A stretch of 64,000 nucleotides of DNA from Phyllostachys edulis. Taxonomy: Eukaryota > Streptophyta > Magnoliopsida > Poales > Poaceae. The stretch spans positions 101,810,826 to 101,874,825 of the forward strand of contig CM070546.1 of assembly GCA_036346405.1 (NCBI GenBank), in the 5' to 3' direction. The notes beneath the pieces are model-generated. The model had not been told where the DNA came from, made no database searches, and saw only the letters and a program-made list of their open reading frames with translations. Made by a program: the position numbers and the translations under genes. Of the stretch, positions 33,741 through 45,400 are shown piece after piece (within the stretch, counting starts at the first letter, position 1; each line of letters opens with the position of its first letter).

Positions 33741-35054
33741 GCTGTATCCCTTCATGTGTATGGAGATAGAGGGGTCAGCGGTGGCGCTCGCCTAGAGCAA
33801 AATTTTCTAAAGCAATGAAGAGGCGGGGGGGGGGGGAGACACTGAGTGAATGAGGAGTGAGTGGTTAAGAAGTGTCTATTTTTTTTTTGCTGCTCACTGG
33901 ATAATGTGAGGTGGAATGAGTTTAGTGAGTAGAGTGTCTGGATGGAAGCCTTGTGTCGAAGCAGTGGTTCCCATTTATATTTGATGGAAACAAAACAACA
34001 GTTAATGTCTAGTGACACCAAGCCAAAGCTAGACATTGTTACAACTTACAACCAACTAGGTAGAAACACGCGCTATGTCACATGCGATCCTAATGCAAAC
34101 AACTATGTGTGGTCACCAATTGTACCTACAAAGTTGTGCAAAAAATTAAATTATCTTTCACCTTTTATGCATTGCACATATAAATTTATCCGTGTCCAAT
34201 TGTGTTTTCCTACTAAACCAATATATCGACACCATGTCTCAGACTTTATGCTAAGGCATGCTCCTCAACCATACTCCATAATCTGGAGGACTGCAAAAGG
34301 TCAAATATATCACTAATGTGTAAAGTAAACCCTAATAACAAACAAAATATAGTAAGAGCTAGTACACGGCAAGTTTCTGAATACATATTTTGCAAGTTTG
34401 CAAAAAACAATAGCTAACAATCCTTGAGTGTCTTTTTTGCTCAGAACAAAACAAAATGAAGCCTTGGATCATAGAGGAGATTATACAAATGTTTTGAATT
34501 CAATTGCTAAGTAGGCATTAAATTCACTTTCCATTCTGTCATCTGCCAAGTTCTTGTATAGTTAAAATTACCTTGCAAAATGCTAGAATGATGGCAGAAG
34601 TTTGAATAATGCGAATGATTCAGTACATTTGGTGATACTCATAATCCCGGTGTGCATAACACAACGGAGAAGCAAGCGTCGGTGTGACATTGTGATGTGC
34701 CATTTCTATATTTCTCACAATCATATTATGAGTTAAAAAAATGAAATAAGAGCAATAATATATTTGGGTTCAATACATTAGACTCTTTGAGTTTAAATAA
34801 CAATGCAACAACTGAAGCAAACATCAGAGCTCGAGAGTGACATTAGTAGACATTAGTAGCAAGGACTCACTGTCACAATTAGGCACTACATAATGCAAGT
34901 GTAGCCTATTAAAAATTTAGTTAATCACCAAGTAAAAGTGAATTTGGCAAAGAAAACAAAACCAACATTACACTCGTACAGTCGGAAGAAGCGATATGTG
35001 CTGTGAATAAAATGGATCACAAAAGCATTGATTGGCAGAAAGCGAATCACACAA
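33741..35054. other. Unrecognised AT-rich stretch
   Basis: After a poly-G run near 33826 there is AT-rich sequence. The frame at 33942-34316 (124 residues) has no recognisable domain. I see no RNA gene or clear transposon end. Confidence 0.4.
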
Positions 35055-35438
35055 TCAGAAATGAGCCAACATTAATCATGAAGACTGAACTCACAATCAT
35101 GTAATAACAGAAATCACATCTTTTAAACTGGTCTTGGAAACTAAAAAAAAAAACCATCGTGTAAATATGCTGTCACATATATGATTTCTTAGTTTTCCTA
35201 TATAATCAGGGGTCAAATATTCTCAAGATATGGTAGAGTGTGTACTATGGAAGCAATCAGAAATGAGCCAACCTTAATCATAAAGACTGAAACTCATAAT
35301 CATGTAATAACATAAAATCACAGAAACTCAAAAAAATTTAAAACCATAGTGTAAATATGCCGTCACAGATATGATTTCTTAGTTTTCCTCTATAACCAGG
35401 GATCAAATATTCTCAAGATATGGTAGTGTGTACTATGG
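35055..35438. repeat. About 190 bp direct tandem duplication
   Basis: Two adjacent diverged copies, roughly 35055-35248 and 35249-35438, share AATCATGTAATAACA, ATGATTTCTTAGTTTTCC and TCAAATATTCTCAAGATATGG. Not coding. Confidence 0.8.
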
Positions 35439-37500
35439 TGACATATATAGTCACACCCATTAAACATACCCCTAAAAATGTGTTTTTTTCCTTACGTCAA
35501 ACAAATAACCAATATATGAAACACGAAAAATACAATTTGCATATAGTTATTTATTCTTTGAGCTGTTCTGGTCACAAACAGATGCTCACCTTGAAAGTTG
35601 GGTGAAATTGGAACAACTGCAACCCTCTAGCTCCAGCCGCAAGGCTTCCCTGTTCTAGCCCATCGACATTTTCATTTTTCATGGACAATCAAAGAGTAAA
35701 ACATTGTAAGAAACACTTGAGCCACAGTAATGTAGAGGCCAAGAAGCGCTAGAAATTTCTAAACCATCTCAACCAAACCTCAAGATATCTACATCCAAAG
35801 CCTACTCATTGATGTGCAGCAGCATAAACTGAATAAAAAACATGTGACCGATATATTCTACAGTTTTGGGGTCCATAATGCCACATTCGCACACATAAAA
35901 CCATGTGAAATGAGGGAACTGCCGTACCAAAAAGAAGAAGCAAACATTGAAATGAACATGTGTGTATGCTAAAATCAGATTGCATTAAAATAGAATGGTA
36001 AAGCAAACCGCTCTATGCAATTAGTACTTGCAGTTGTTATAGACTAACAAATAATTCAGAATGATATTGACCACTATTGATCGATACCATCTAGGGAAAA
36101 AAAGGAGGAAAAAGGGAGTCACTTACCTCTAGCTGTATACGATGAAACACATTGTTGTCCAAAATTCAACCAAGCATATATCTATATTCAACTCGCGTAA
36201 ATTGAGTGCAATAATTCAGGGCAACCGAAAAGGGATAAAGAACACACATACCTCACATGTAGTAATATTGAATCTATTTTTTTTTTAGAAAAGCAATATT
36301 GAATCTGAAATGCGATCCTCACCTCCATTTTGTATGTCATCCCTTTGCTAAAAAGATCACCAAAAGGACACCAAAATGGCCAATCGAGTAGATGTATATA
36401 GGTAGTGCTGCATATGAAAGTGTAGCATGCAAAAGGGACACCTGAGATTAATCTGAGAAGATTTGTTAGGATAAAAAAAAACTACTAGAAATTGCACCAA
36501 TTAGTCTTCAGGTATAAGCTACCATGTAAAAGCATAACCTGTAAATAAGGAACACCTAACTGGATTGGTAGGAAAAAAATATGATGAATTACCTTCTCAA
36601 CGATTCAGCAATCAATGAAAAAGAAAAGGAACAAAATCGATGAAATTAATTACAGAGTTGTTAACAACCGTAAATTGCCTAAAAAACTGAGGAACAACAT
36701 CACATTTGTGGTAGAACTTTGTGTTTACATTGAAAAGGAGAAATAGATCTACAAATAGAAGAAACAGAGGTGGCAATTTATATGTTGAATAGGAAGATGC
36801 AGTGCAGGGGGCTTACAGGATAGCTAGATGAGTTCGTGATGATTCCAAAATCTCCAATCACAGTCCTAGCAAACAAATTTTTAGAATGCCCTTCATTCTC
36901 TAATAGTAGTCCTTGCAGACAACCTCCATGACAAAGGGAAAAGCACAAGGGAATTTGTAAGCTTAAGCACAAACAACAAGACAACTTATGGGTAGTCAGA
37001 TTGCTGCAAAGATGTAAATTGAAATTTCAATAGAGCTCATTGTTTGAACGACATCACAAGTAAAATTGTACCCAGTCATATGTTTAGGCTAATACCTCTG
37101 GAATCCTTGATCCAGGGAAGAAGATATTCCTTTTTTTTTGCACCAAAGCAGTTTTAACTGCATCAAACCATGCACTATTGGTGGGAGGAAAAGATTATGT
37201 AATAGCTCAAAGAAAGAAAGACAAAACATGCGCCTTGAGCTTGCTCAACCAAATTGGCACCTTGAATTTAAGGCCTCAGCATATTTTCTTCCCAATCAGC
37301 ATCGCTGCCTATGAGGCACGAGGATTGACTATGGGGAGGCCAAGGAGGCAACGCAGGCCATTCGTTGGAGCTCATTCGCCACCACCAGCATCGACGTCAT
37401 TGTCGTTGAGGCTACAATCCTCCTTTCTACTATGACAGCGACCGGAAACTTACCATCGCCACGTTTGACCTCACTTCCTGTTGGCCTACCGTTGTCATCT
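35439..37500. other. Unrecognised AT-rich stretch, possibly a non-autonomous element
   Basis: Mostly AT-rich with short frames on both strands and no family resemblance. I cannot tell whether it is old intergenic DNA or the inside of a non-autonomous transposon. No TIR or LTR pair was found by eye. Confidence 0.35.
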
Positions 37501-37559
37501 CCTCTCACCTTCGTTGCCTCTCCATCGCAAGGAAGAAGGTGAGGGTGGCGAGAGGGTGC

Positions 37560-38160
37560 CAAACACTAAGAGAAGGATGGGGAAGGGAGAAGAGAGGCTG
37601 GCTGTGACAGAAGGGGAAGGAGGATCGACGGGTGAAGCGGCAGCGGTGGCGACATCGTGGCTGGCGACGGTGGCGGCTCATAGATCGTGGAGAGCGGGGA
37701 GAGAAGGGTAGTGAGAAGGAGGCAAGAAAGGCGAGGCAAGGCACATCGTATGGGCTAGGAAGGGAGAAGAGAGGCAGGTAGTGGGAGAAGGGGAAGGAAG
37801 ACTGACGGGTGGAGCAGCAACGGTGGTGACGCCGTGGCTGGTGATGGTGGCGACGCATAGATCGTGGAGAGCGGTGGGAGAAGGGGAACGAGAAGGAGGC
37901 AGGTGTAGCGTGGTGTGACATGACATATGGGCGGGGAAGGGCTAGGGTTTGGGGGTGGATGGAAGCAGGCGAGGGCGGCGAGCACCAAGAGAAGGATGGG
38001 GAGGGGAGAAGAGAGGCCGACAGTGGGAGAAGGGGAAGGAAGACCGACTGGTGGAGCGACAGTGGTGGCGACGATGGTGGCACATAGATCATGGAGAGCG
38101 GGGGGAGAAGAGGAATGAGAAGAAGGCGGACGGGGTGGGGAACAACGTATGGGTGGGGAA
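37560..38160. repeat. Degenerate purine-rich tandem units
   Basis: Three diverged units share GGGAGAAGAGAGG (starts about 37585, 37762 and 38004), followed by GGAAGGA-, GGTGGCGAC- and ATCGTGGAGAGCG-type blocks. Periods are about 177 and 242 bp. The strong purine/pyrimidine asymmetry creates long frames on both strands (for example 37505-38092 minus) that I regard as artefacts. Confidence 0.7.
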
Positions 38161-38190
38161 GGGCTAGGGTTTGGGGTGGGCGAAAGTGAG

Positions 38191-38465
38191 AGGAACGAAT
38201 CTAGGCCGTCCGTCGCAAACTTGTGATCGGACGACGTTGCACCCGCTCAGGTGGAGCCAACGGCGGGTTCGGGCCCAACCACACGATGATGATCCGATGG
38301 CGGCTGAGCTCCCTAGAGAAGCGGGAGGAACGAATCGGGGTCGTCTGTCACAAACATGTGATCGGACGGCGCTGCACCTGCTCAAGCAGAGCCAACGGTG
38401 GGTTCGTGCCCGACTGCACGATGACAATTCGACGACGGATGACCGTCGAAACGGGGATCGTGATG
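38191..38465. repeat. 135 bp tandem duplication
   Basis: 38191-38325 and 38326 to about 38465 share AGGAACGAATC, TGTGATCGGACG and AGAGCCAACGG/GGAGCCAACGG blocks. The TGATCGGACG words are also seen downstream at 38770-38830. Confidence 0.75.
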
Positions 38466-38599
38466 CAATTTTGAAAACCGTAGGGTTTTTTTTAGCAAAA
38501 TTGGGGACGTTGGGGCTCTCAGCGTCCGACAATCCTTTCCACTGTAAGAAATAGAATATTCCACACAAGTTAACACTCAGAGCACTCACATTTGGATCT

Positions 38600-39340
38600 G
38601 GATCCTCTACAGTAAACGTAGAGGACATTGTGTAAACAACGCTTTACGCTATGTGAGCACTGTTCTGTCGTGGTATTGTAGCAACAGTAGGGAAAAGCCG
38701 TAGCAATTTTACAGTATTGGAAAACACTGTAGTAAATTACTATCGTGGTTGATCCTGGCCTTTATTGTTTGATCGGACGATGGAGATCATTGTCGTGGTT
38801 GATCTCAGCCTTTATTTTTTGATTGGACGATGAATATCGCTTTTAAAACCAATGCACCGTAGCATATGCATTGACTGCAGCAACGTAGAGAATCCAATTC
38901 CGTCACGTTTGGTCTTTTTGCCATCGCTTGTCAATTGTTACGCTTCATCGCTTTGACTGTAGCAACGTAGAGAATCCAATTCCGTCACGTTTGGTCTTTT
39001 TTGCCATCGCTTGTCAATTGTTACGTTTGATCGCTTGATTCGCTTCCCACATAATGGTTGATCGCTTGATTCGCTTCCCACATAATGGTTGATGGCGCCG
39101 GTACGAAAGATGGTACCGGCCGTCTCCATGGCAGGAATAAAAAAGCAACCGAACCAGCCGAACCACCAAAAGGGCAGCAGGTCGCGCCACGGGAAAAGCC
39201 AAGCCGCACTTGGCCACCACGGTCCACGGCCACTCCCCTTTCTGCCTTGCCGGCCGAGGCCGACCAAGATTCGTCGGGGGCTTCCTCCTCTGCTCTCCGT
39301 ACGTCCTCGTCTGGTACCTGGTGTGGGTGAGGGGGGATGG
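38600..39340 (+). promoter_or_regulatory. ZIFL upstream region with tandem duplications
   Basis: The region lies immediately upstream of ZIFL exon 1. An 82 bp direct duplication (38871-38952, 38953 to about 39034) is followed by a perfect 31 bp duplication (39027-39057, 39058-39088). Before them a roughly 52 bp unit (GTGGTTGAT...GATCGGACGATG) is repeated at about 38745-38845. From 39090 the sequence turns GC-rich and is probably 5' UTR. No clean TATA box was found near the expected start. Confidence 0.5.
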
Positions 39341-39494
39341 GCGGCGGCGGCGGCGGCGGCGGCCGAGCCGCTGGTGAAGAGGGCGTACTACCACCCGGAC
39401 TGCCCCGGGTGCAGGGTGGACAGGAGGAAGGCGGAGCGGGAGAGATTTCCCTTCACGGAGCTCTTCTACGTCTGGCTCGTCACCATCTGCTCCA
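39337..39494 (+). CDS. ZIFL: ZIFL exon 1, with start codon out of frame
   Basis: The family N-terminus is EPLVKRAYYHPDCPGCRVDR then RFPFTELFYVWLVTICS, read from GCG at 39341 to the donor CCA|GTGCGT (exon end 39494). The nearest upstream ATG, at 39337 before a (GCG)n run, is one base out of frame. Removing one G after it would give ATG followed by alanines, the family norm. Within the correct frame the next ATG is at 39128, which would add a long Pro/Arg/Gly-rich leader unlike other ZIFL proteins. So either a single-base insertion (real or a sequencing error in the G-rich run) breaks the gene, or a non-standard start is used. Confidence 0.8.
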
Positions 39495-42400
39495 GTGCGT
39501 GATCGCTTCTTCCTGCTCCTCTTGGGATGTTCGCTGTTTCTTTTATTTAGTGGGGTATTGGTTTTGTTCTTTAAAAGTTAAACAACAACCAAAAATAAAT
39601 AAATTGATGGCGATATCGCCCTATTATGCGGGATTCCTCTTCTTGTTTCCTTTCTTTTGAATTTCGCTTAGTACGAGCATTTTATTGCCGTGAGTAACCG
39701 GATGGTGAGTGCGATGGTTTGCCGCGATCAGCTTCATCAGTGGATTTTTTTTGGTGCATTGGGATTTTCCGTCCTTCTATTATTCTAGATCTGTTCCCCC
39801 AGTGCAGCAGAGAGGAAGAGTTGGAACAGACTGTTCTAAGGTCGTGTCCGTCAATGTAGTAGTCGATTGTCTCGGTAGTCTCTCACGTTCCTTCCGTAAG
39901 TCGCGAATCGTCCTCGATTAGCGTAACAACAATCACAACAACGTCTTTATGGTATCCACACGTCCAAGGGTGAAGGTGTGCTAGCACCAGCACGCACGAC
40001 AGGGCCTTCAAGGAGGTGACGACTAGGGTTTGTCCCAACCCGTTAAGTGTGTGACCCTATAGGTTCCTGTGTAATTGGCCGTGACCCGAAAACTCCTTTC
40101 CGATCACTGGTTGGTAACGGTTCCTACGTAACGACTCCCGAATACACATAACAATCAAATCGGACGAATCTTATGTAATATGATCTACGACCAGGTCTTT
40201 ATCACCTACAACTAGGGCTGGAACGAGCCGAGCCAGGCTCGCTCAAGCTCGTTTCAACAGTAGGCTTGGCTCGGCTCGTTTCGACCACGAGCCAGAGTAC
40301 GCTCTTCGGCTCGGCTCGGCCGGCTCATGAGCCGCCGCAAGTCTCAACCAAGTAGTCGCCCTCACCACCTCAAACCACTGTGTTTCAAGACATCCACATC
40401 GACCACACCAGACCACCACGCCGCACACCTCCTCCCCATCTAGACCAAAGATGTGAAGGCGGTATGTCAGTGGTGCTCCTCCTCCGCTTAGTGTTCACTC
40501 CCCAGTGAGGACAGCGCTGGCCGGCCGAGGTGGCGCCGAGGACGGGTGGCCGAGGAGGTGGATCGAGTCGATCTGGAATGGGTGATTTGGGATTTTGGGG
40601 GCAAACAGTCGGGACTCGGGAGGATTTGGGGGCTTTAGGATTTTGGGGGAACAATAGGGACTAGGGAGTAGGACTCGGGAGGACTAGGCAGATGTCATGT
40701 ATGGTGTCAAGTATCAAAGAAGGAAAGCTAAACGGATTCAAGAGCAAAGATCGGCAATTCCGAGACGCTCCAGAGAAGGACTCGAGAGGAGGACTCGGAA
40801 ATAGAGTTAGAGAAGGTCTTGGGATGAAGAATAGAAAGGGAGTTTACATTAGTTACTATAAGTAGTTCTCTCTCATGCAGAATCCCCTATAAAAACATGT
40901 CATTGTTATTCGATGGAATACAAGCAATAGTTCAATATCTTCGCTCCTTTCCGTTCTTCTCTATTATCTTCTTGCTTGCTTCTTGCTCGGCTCTTTTCTC
41001 ATCACAATCACTACCAACACTAAGACAACCCGAGATCCCGGTCAAGGCGTGACAACTTGGTATCGAGCATATGGCACACGATCGACGACCATGGAGGCAA
41101 TCTATGAACAGATCGCAACTGACGGCAAGACACATGACGGCTCGGATGGATGAAGTCAAAGAACGCCTTGACCGACAAGAAGGTCGATTTGGCGATCTAG
41201 GAGATCGAATTTCCAACATGGAGAAACGATCTACAAAGCGATGGATTGCTCCTTACGAGTAGCAAAGTCAGTATTGACATCATATGGGAGGACCGCAGAT
41301 GCCGGACAAACCACCCCACTTCCACCGCTTGAATTTCCCACATTCGAAGGAAGGAAGATCCCCTGATGGTCGCAAAAGTCGAACAATTTTTTCGGGGACG
41401 AAGACGCTAGAAGTCGATAAGGTATGGCTTGCATCTTACCATCTTGTTGGTCTTTGCCAAAGAATGGTATTTTCACCTAGAGCGAGATGAAGGCGAACCC
41501 ACTTGGAGACTCTTCAAGGAATACATGAACTTGCGATTCGGACCATCCATCCGCCACAACCCTTGGGCGAAGTTGAAGGAATTAACTCGCACAAAGACAA
41601 TGGCGTAATATCAAGAGAAGTTCCTTGCAATTTTATGTCATGCCGATCATCTACAACCAAAGCAACAAGTACAATTTGCACACGGCCTTCGCGAACCAAT
41701 TCAAGACCGATGTTGAATTGCAAAACCCAAATTTCCTTCAAATGGCTATGGCCCCTGCTCGAGCTTATGAACGACGAGCTCTAGCGACGAGCAACAACAC
41801 ATCGCTCCCGGCCTCACGACCAAGAAGCATTCACCAACTCGTGTTCGCCTGAATAAAGACTCTCCATCAAACAACCCACCCACCCTACAGACTCCCAACA
41901 GCAAGTTGCTTGCTCTCCCAGCTTCGGCTAGCAGCACAACTTCAACCGGAGCCTCAGGCGTGTCGCGGCAACAACGAACGATGCAGCGTCGGTTCCTTAC
42001 ACCAGAAGAGATGGATCAACGTCGAGCAGCCGGCTTATGTTACAACTGTGAGGAAAAATTTACGCCTAATCACCGCTGCAAACGTTTATTTCTCTTGTTT
42101 GCTCCTAGCAGTGGTTCTGACAGTGGAGATGAGGCTGAGGTCCTAGACGATGATGGTGCACCAGGCATATCTCTATATGCGATCACCGGCATCCAGCCGC
42201 GTTCCACCGAAACGATGCAGCTCCCAGTACATGTCGGCACTACCACATTGCTTGCACTACTAGACACAGGGTCCACTCATAATTTCATTACCCCTCGAGC
42301 AGCCAAGCAAGCAGGAGTCTGCATCCAATTCCGTCCTGGCCTACGAGTCACAGTTGCTAATGGGGATCAGATCTCTAGTGCAGGGAAGTGTGAAGCCTTA

Positions 42401-45400
42401 CCACTAATGATCAATCACGAACCGTTCACCATCGGTTGCTACTCAAGACTTTTAAGGATTTGATATCGCCCTTGGTATCCAATGGCTTTGCACGCCGGTC
42501 CAATCTTATGGGATTTTAACACATTAGCTATGTCCTTTAAACATGGTGATCGATGATCAAATTACAAGGTATTGGCGCTCCTCCTCCACACCATCCGACA
42601 CTATATGACCCAAAGGGACCTTCGATACACTTCTCGATGAATACGATGATCTGCTCACGCTCCCACTAAACTCCTCCAGAGCGCCGGACCATCATATTCA
42701 CTTGCTACCAGCACACCACCAAGATGTCGAGACGACCATATCGATATCCCCAACTACTCAAAGATGAACTTGAAAAACAGTGTGGCAAGATGCTTCGTCA
42801 AGGTATTATCCGCCCAAGACATCCGCTTACTCCTCACCGCGCTCTTGGTCAAAAAGCAGATGGTTCATGGCGGCTTTATGTGGATTAATGAGCTTTGAAT
42901 GATCGCACGATCAAAGATAAATTTCCCATCCTGTGGTGGGCGAATTATTGGACGAAGCCATGGTGCTAAGTTCTTTACTAAGCTCGACTTACGGTCGGGA
43001 TATCACCAGTACGCATGCATCCGGAGGACATTGAAAAAACGAATTTTCGAACCCACGAAGGACTTTTTGAATTTTTAGTCATGCCCTTTGGCTTAACCAA
43101 TGCGCCAAGAACCTTCCAAGCATTGATGAACAATATCCTTCACCGTTCTTCGACGCTTTGTTCGGTTTTCTTTGATGACATCTTGATTTACAAACCGATC
43201 TTGGTCCCAACATTTACATCACATTCGGGCCGTTTCTACGCACCTTTGCGGCAACATCGCTTTTTTCTCAAAAAGACCAAGTGTCTTTTCGAGAAACAAA
43301 GGTGGCTTATCTAGGCCATGTTATTTCTGAAGAGGGAGTTGCAATGGATAACTCCAAGGTTCAGTAATCGCCAATGGCCGTAACCGTCGATTCCAAGGCT
43401 CAAGGCTGCTTTCTCAAGTTAGCGAGCTACTATCGAAAGTTTATTCAAGGATTTGGAGCAATCTCTGAGCCCCTCACACGCCTTCTTAAAAAGCAAGCTT
43501 TTGCTTGGTCGCCTGAGGCAAGCCGTGCTTTTTCTATCTTAAAAGATGCTCTTTCCTCGGCACCGGTTTTGCAGTTACCAGATTTTCAGACTGAATTCAT
43601 AGTAGAATGTGATGCTTCTGGTACCGGCATTGGAGCAGTACTACATCAAGGGGGAGGTCCAATAGCCTATTTTAGTCGGACGATGGCATCCAGACACACG
43701 CACCTGGCAGCTTATGAGCGCGAACTGATTGGGTTAGTGCAAGCTATTCGTCACTGGAGACCTTATTTATGGGGTCGTTCCTTTGTGGTCCGAACTGATC
43801 ATTATAGCCTCAAATTTTTATTGGATCAACGGTTGTCAACGATTCCTCAACACCGTTGGGTCAGTAAATTGTTTGGCTACAATTTTAGGGTGGAATTTAA
43901 GCCGGGACGTCTTAATGTTGTCGCCGACGCTCTTTCCAGGTGCTCCTCGAGGATGACTCTTTATTTGCCATATCATCACCACAGTTCTCTTTCTTGGATG
44001 ACCTTCGGCAGGAGGTCAGTATGAATCCGGAGCTGGTTGCTCTTCAGTCACAAATAGCCAATGGCCACAAAGATGAACAATGGAGGATTGTTGATGGTTT
44101 AATTCTTCACAAAGGCCGTGTATATGTTCCATTATCCTCAACGTCTCTCCAGAACGTATTGCTTGCAGTACATAACATGGGACATGAGGGTGTCCAAAAA
44201 ACGTTGCATCGTCTCAAGGCCAACTTTTATGTTCCACAAGCTCGACAGCTGATTCAAGATTTGATACGTGCTTGCTCAGTTTGTCAACGAAACAAGTCTG
44301 AGCAATTACATCCTGCAGGTCTCTTACAACCTTTGGTGATTCCAACGCGTATTTGGGATGATATATCAATGGATTTCATTGAGGCATTGCCGCGAGTGCA
44401 TGGCAAATCAGTGATTCTCACTATCGTCGACCGGTTTTCAAAATATGCTCATTTTATTCCACTAGCTCATCCTTACACAGCTAGTTCGGTCGCTCGTGTT
44501 TTCTTTGATGAGGTGGTTCGTCTCCATGGCATTCCATGCTCAATTGTCGTGATCGTGATCCGATCTTTACAAGCAATTTTGGTCCGCATTATTCCGTTTC
44601 TCGGTACTAAACTCCACCTCGCCAACGTCCCATCCTCATCAAGACGGACAAACCGAGGTGACCAACAAGATCATTACTATGTATCTTCGCTGTTTAACTG
44701 GGGATCGACCAAGGCAGTGGCTACATTGTCTACCTTGGGCCGAGTACTGTTATAATACCTCATTTCAATCTTCATTACGCGAGACGCCTTTTAAAGTTGT
44801 CTACGGCAGAGATCCTCCGACATTGTGTTCTTACACTACCGAGATGCTCTGCATCACCGTGGACCAATTGTTGCAAGAGCGTGATCAACTCTTGGTTGAT
44901 GTTCGCGATCGGTTGCTTTTAGCACAACAACATCACAAGCTCCATTATGATGCGAAACACAGAGACCTCACCTTGGAGCCAGGACAGTGGGTATGGCTTC
45001 GTCTACACCATCGACAAGCACTATCCTTAGTTGATACTATCAATCGTAAGCTTGCTCCACGATATTATGGACCATACAAGATTCTTGAAAAAATCGGGAC
45101 TGTTGCGTATCGTCTACAATTACCAGCCAAGTCTCGAATTCATGATGTTGTCCATGTCAGTTTATTAAAACCTTATCAGGGTACTCCTCCAGAAACACCT
45201 CCTGCATTACCTGAATTACAACATGGCAGGGTTATTCCTTTACCGCATCGAATAGTAAGGAGTCGATTAACCAAAGGAGGCCGTGAGGTATTGGTGCAGT
45301 GGGTCGGACTTCCTGCTTATGATGCTACCTGGGAAGCATGGGATCACTTTCACAAGCAATATCCACACTTCCAGCTCGAGGACGAGCTGATTTTCGAGGA

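Noticed and set aside
37505..38092. 195-residue minus frame, Ser/Pro-rich
   Set aside because: Caused by purine/pyrimidine asymmetric tandem repeats. Similar frames are open in other phases and strands.
39337..39660. 107-residue Gly/Arg-rich protein from ATG 39337
   Set aside because: It is the shifted frame of ZIFL exon 1 reading through the donor into the intron. The ZIFL frame has clear family motifs.
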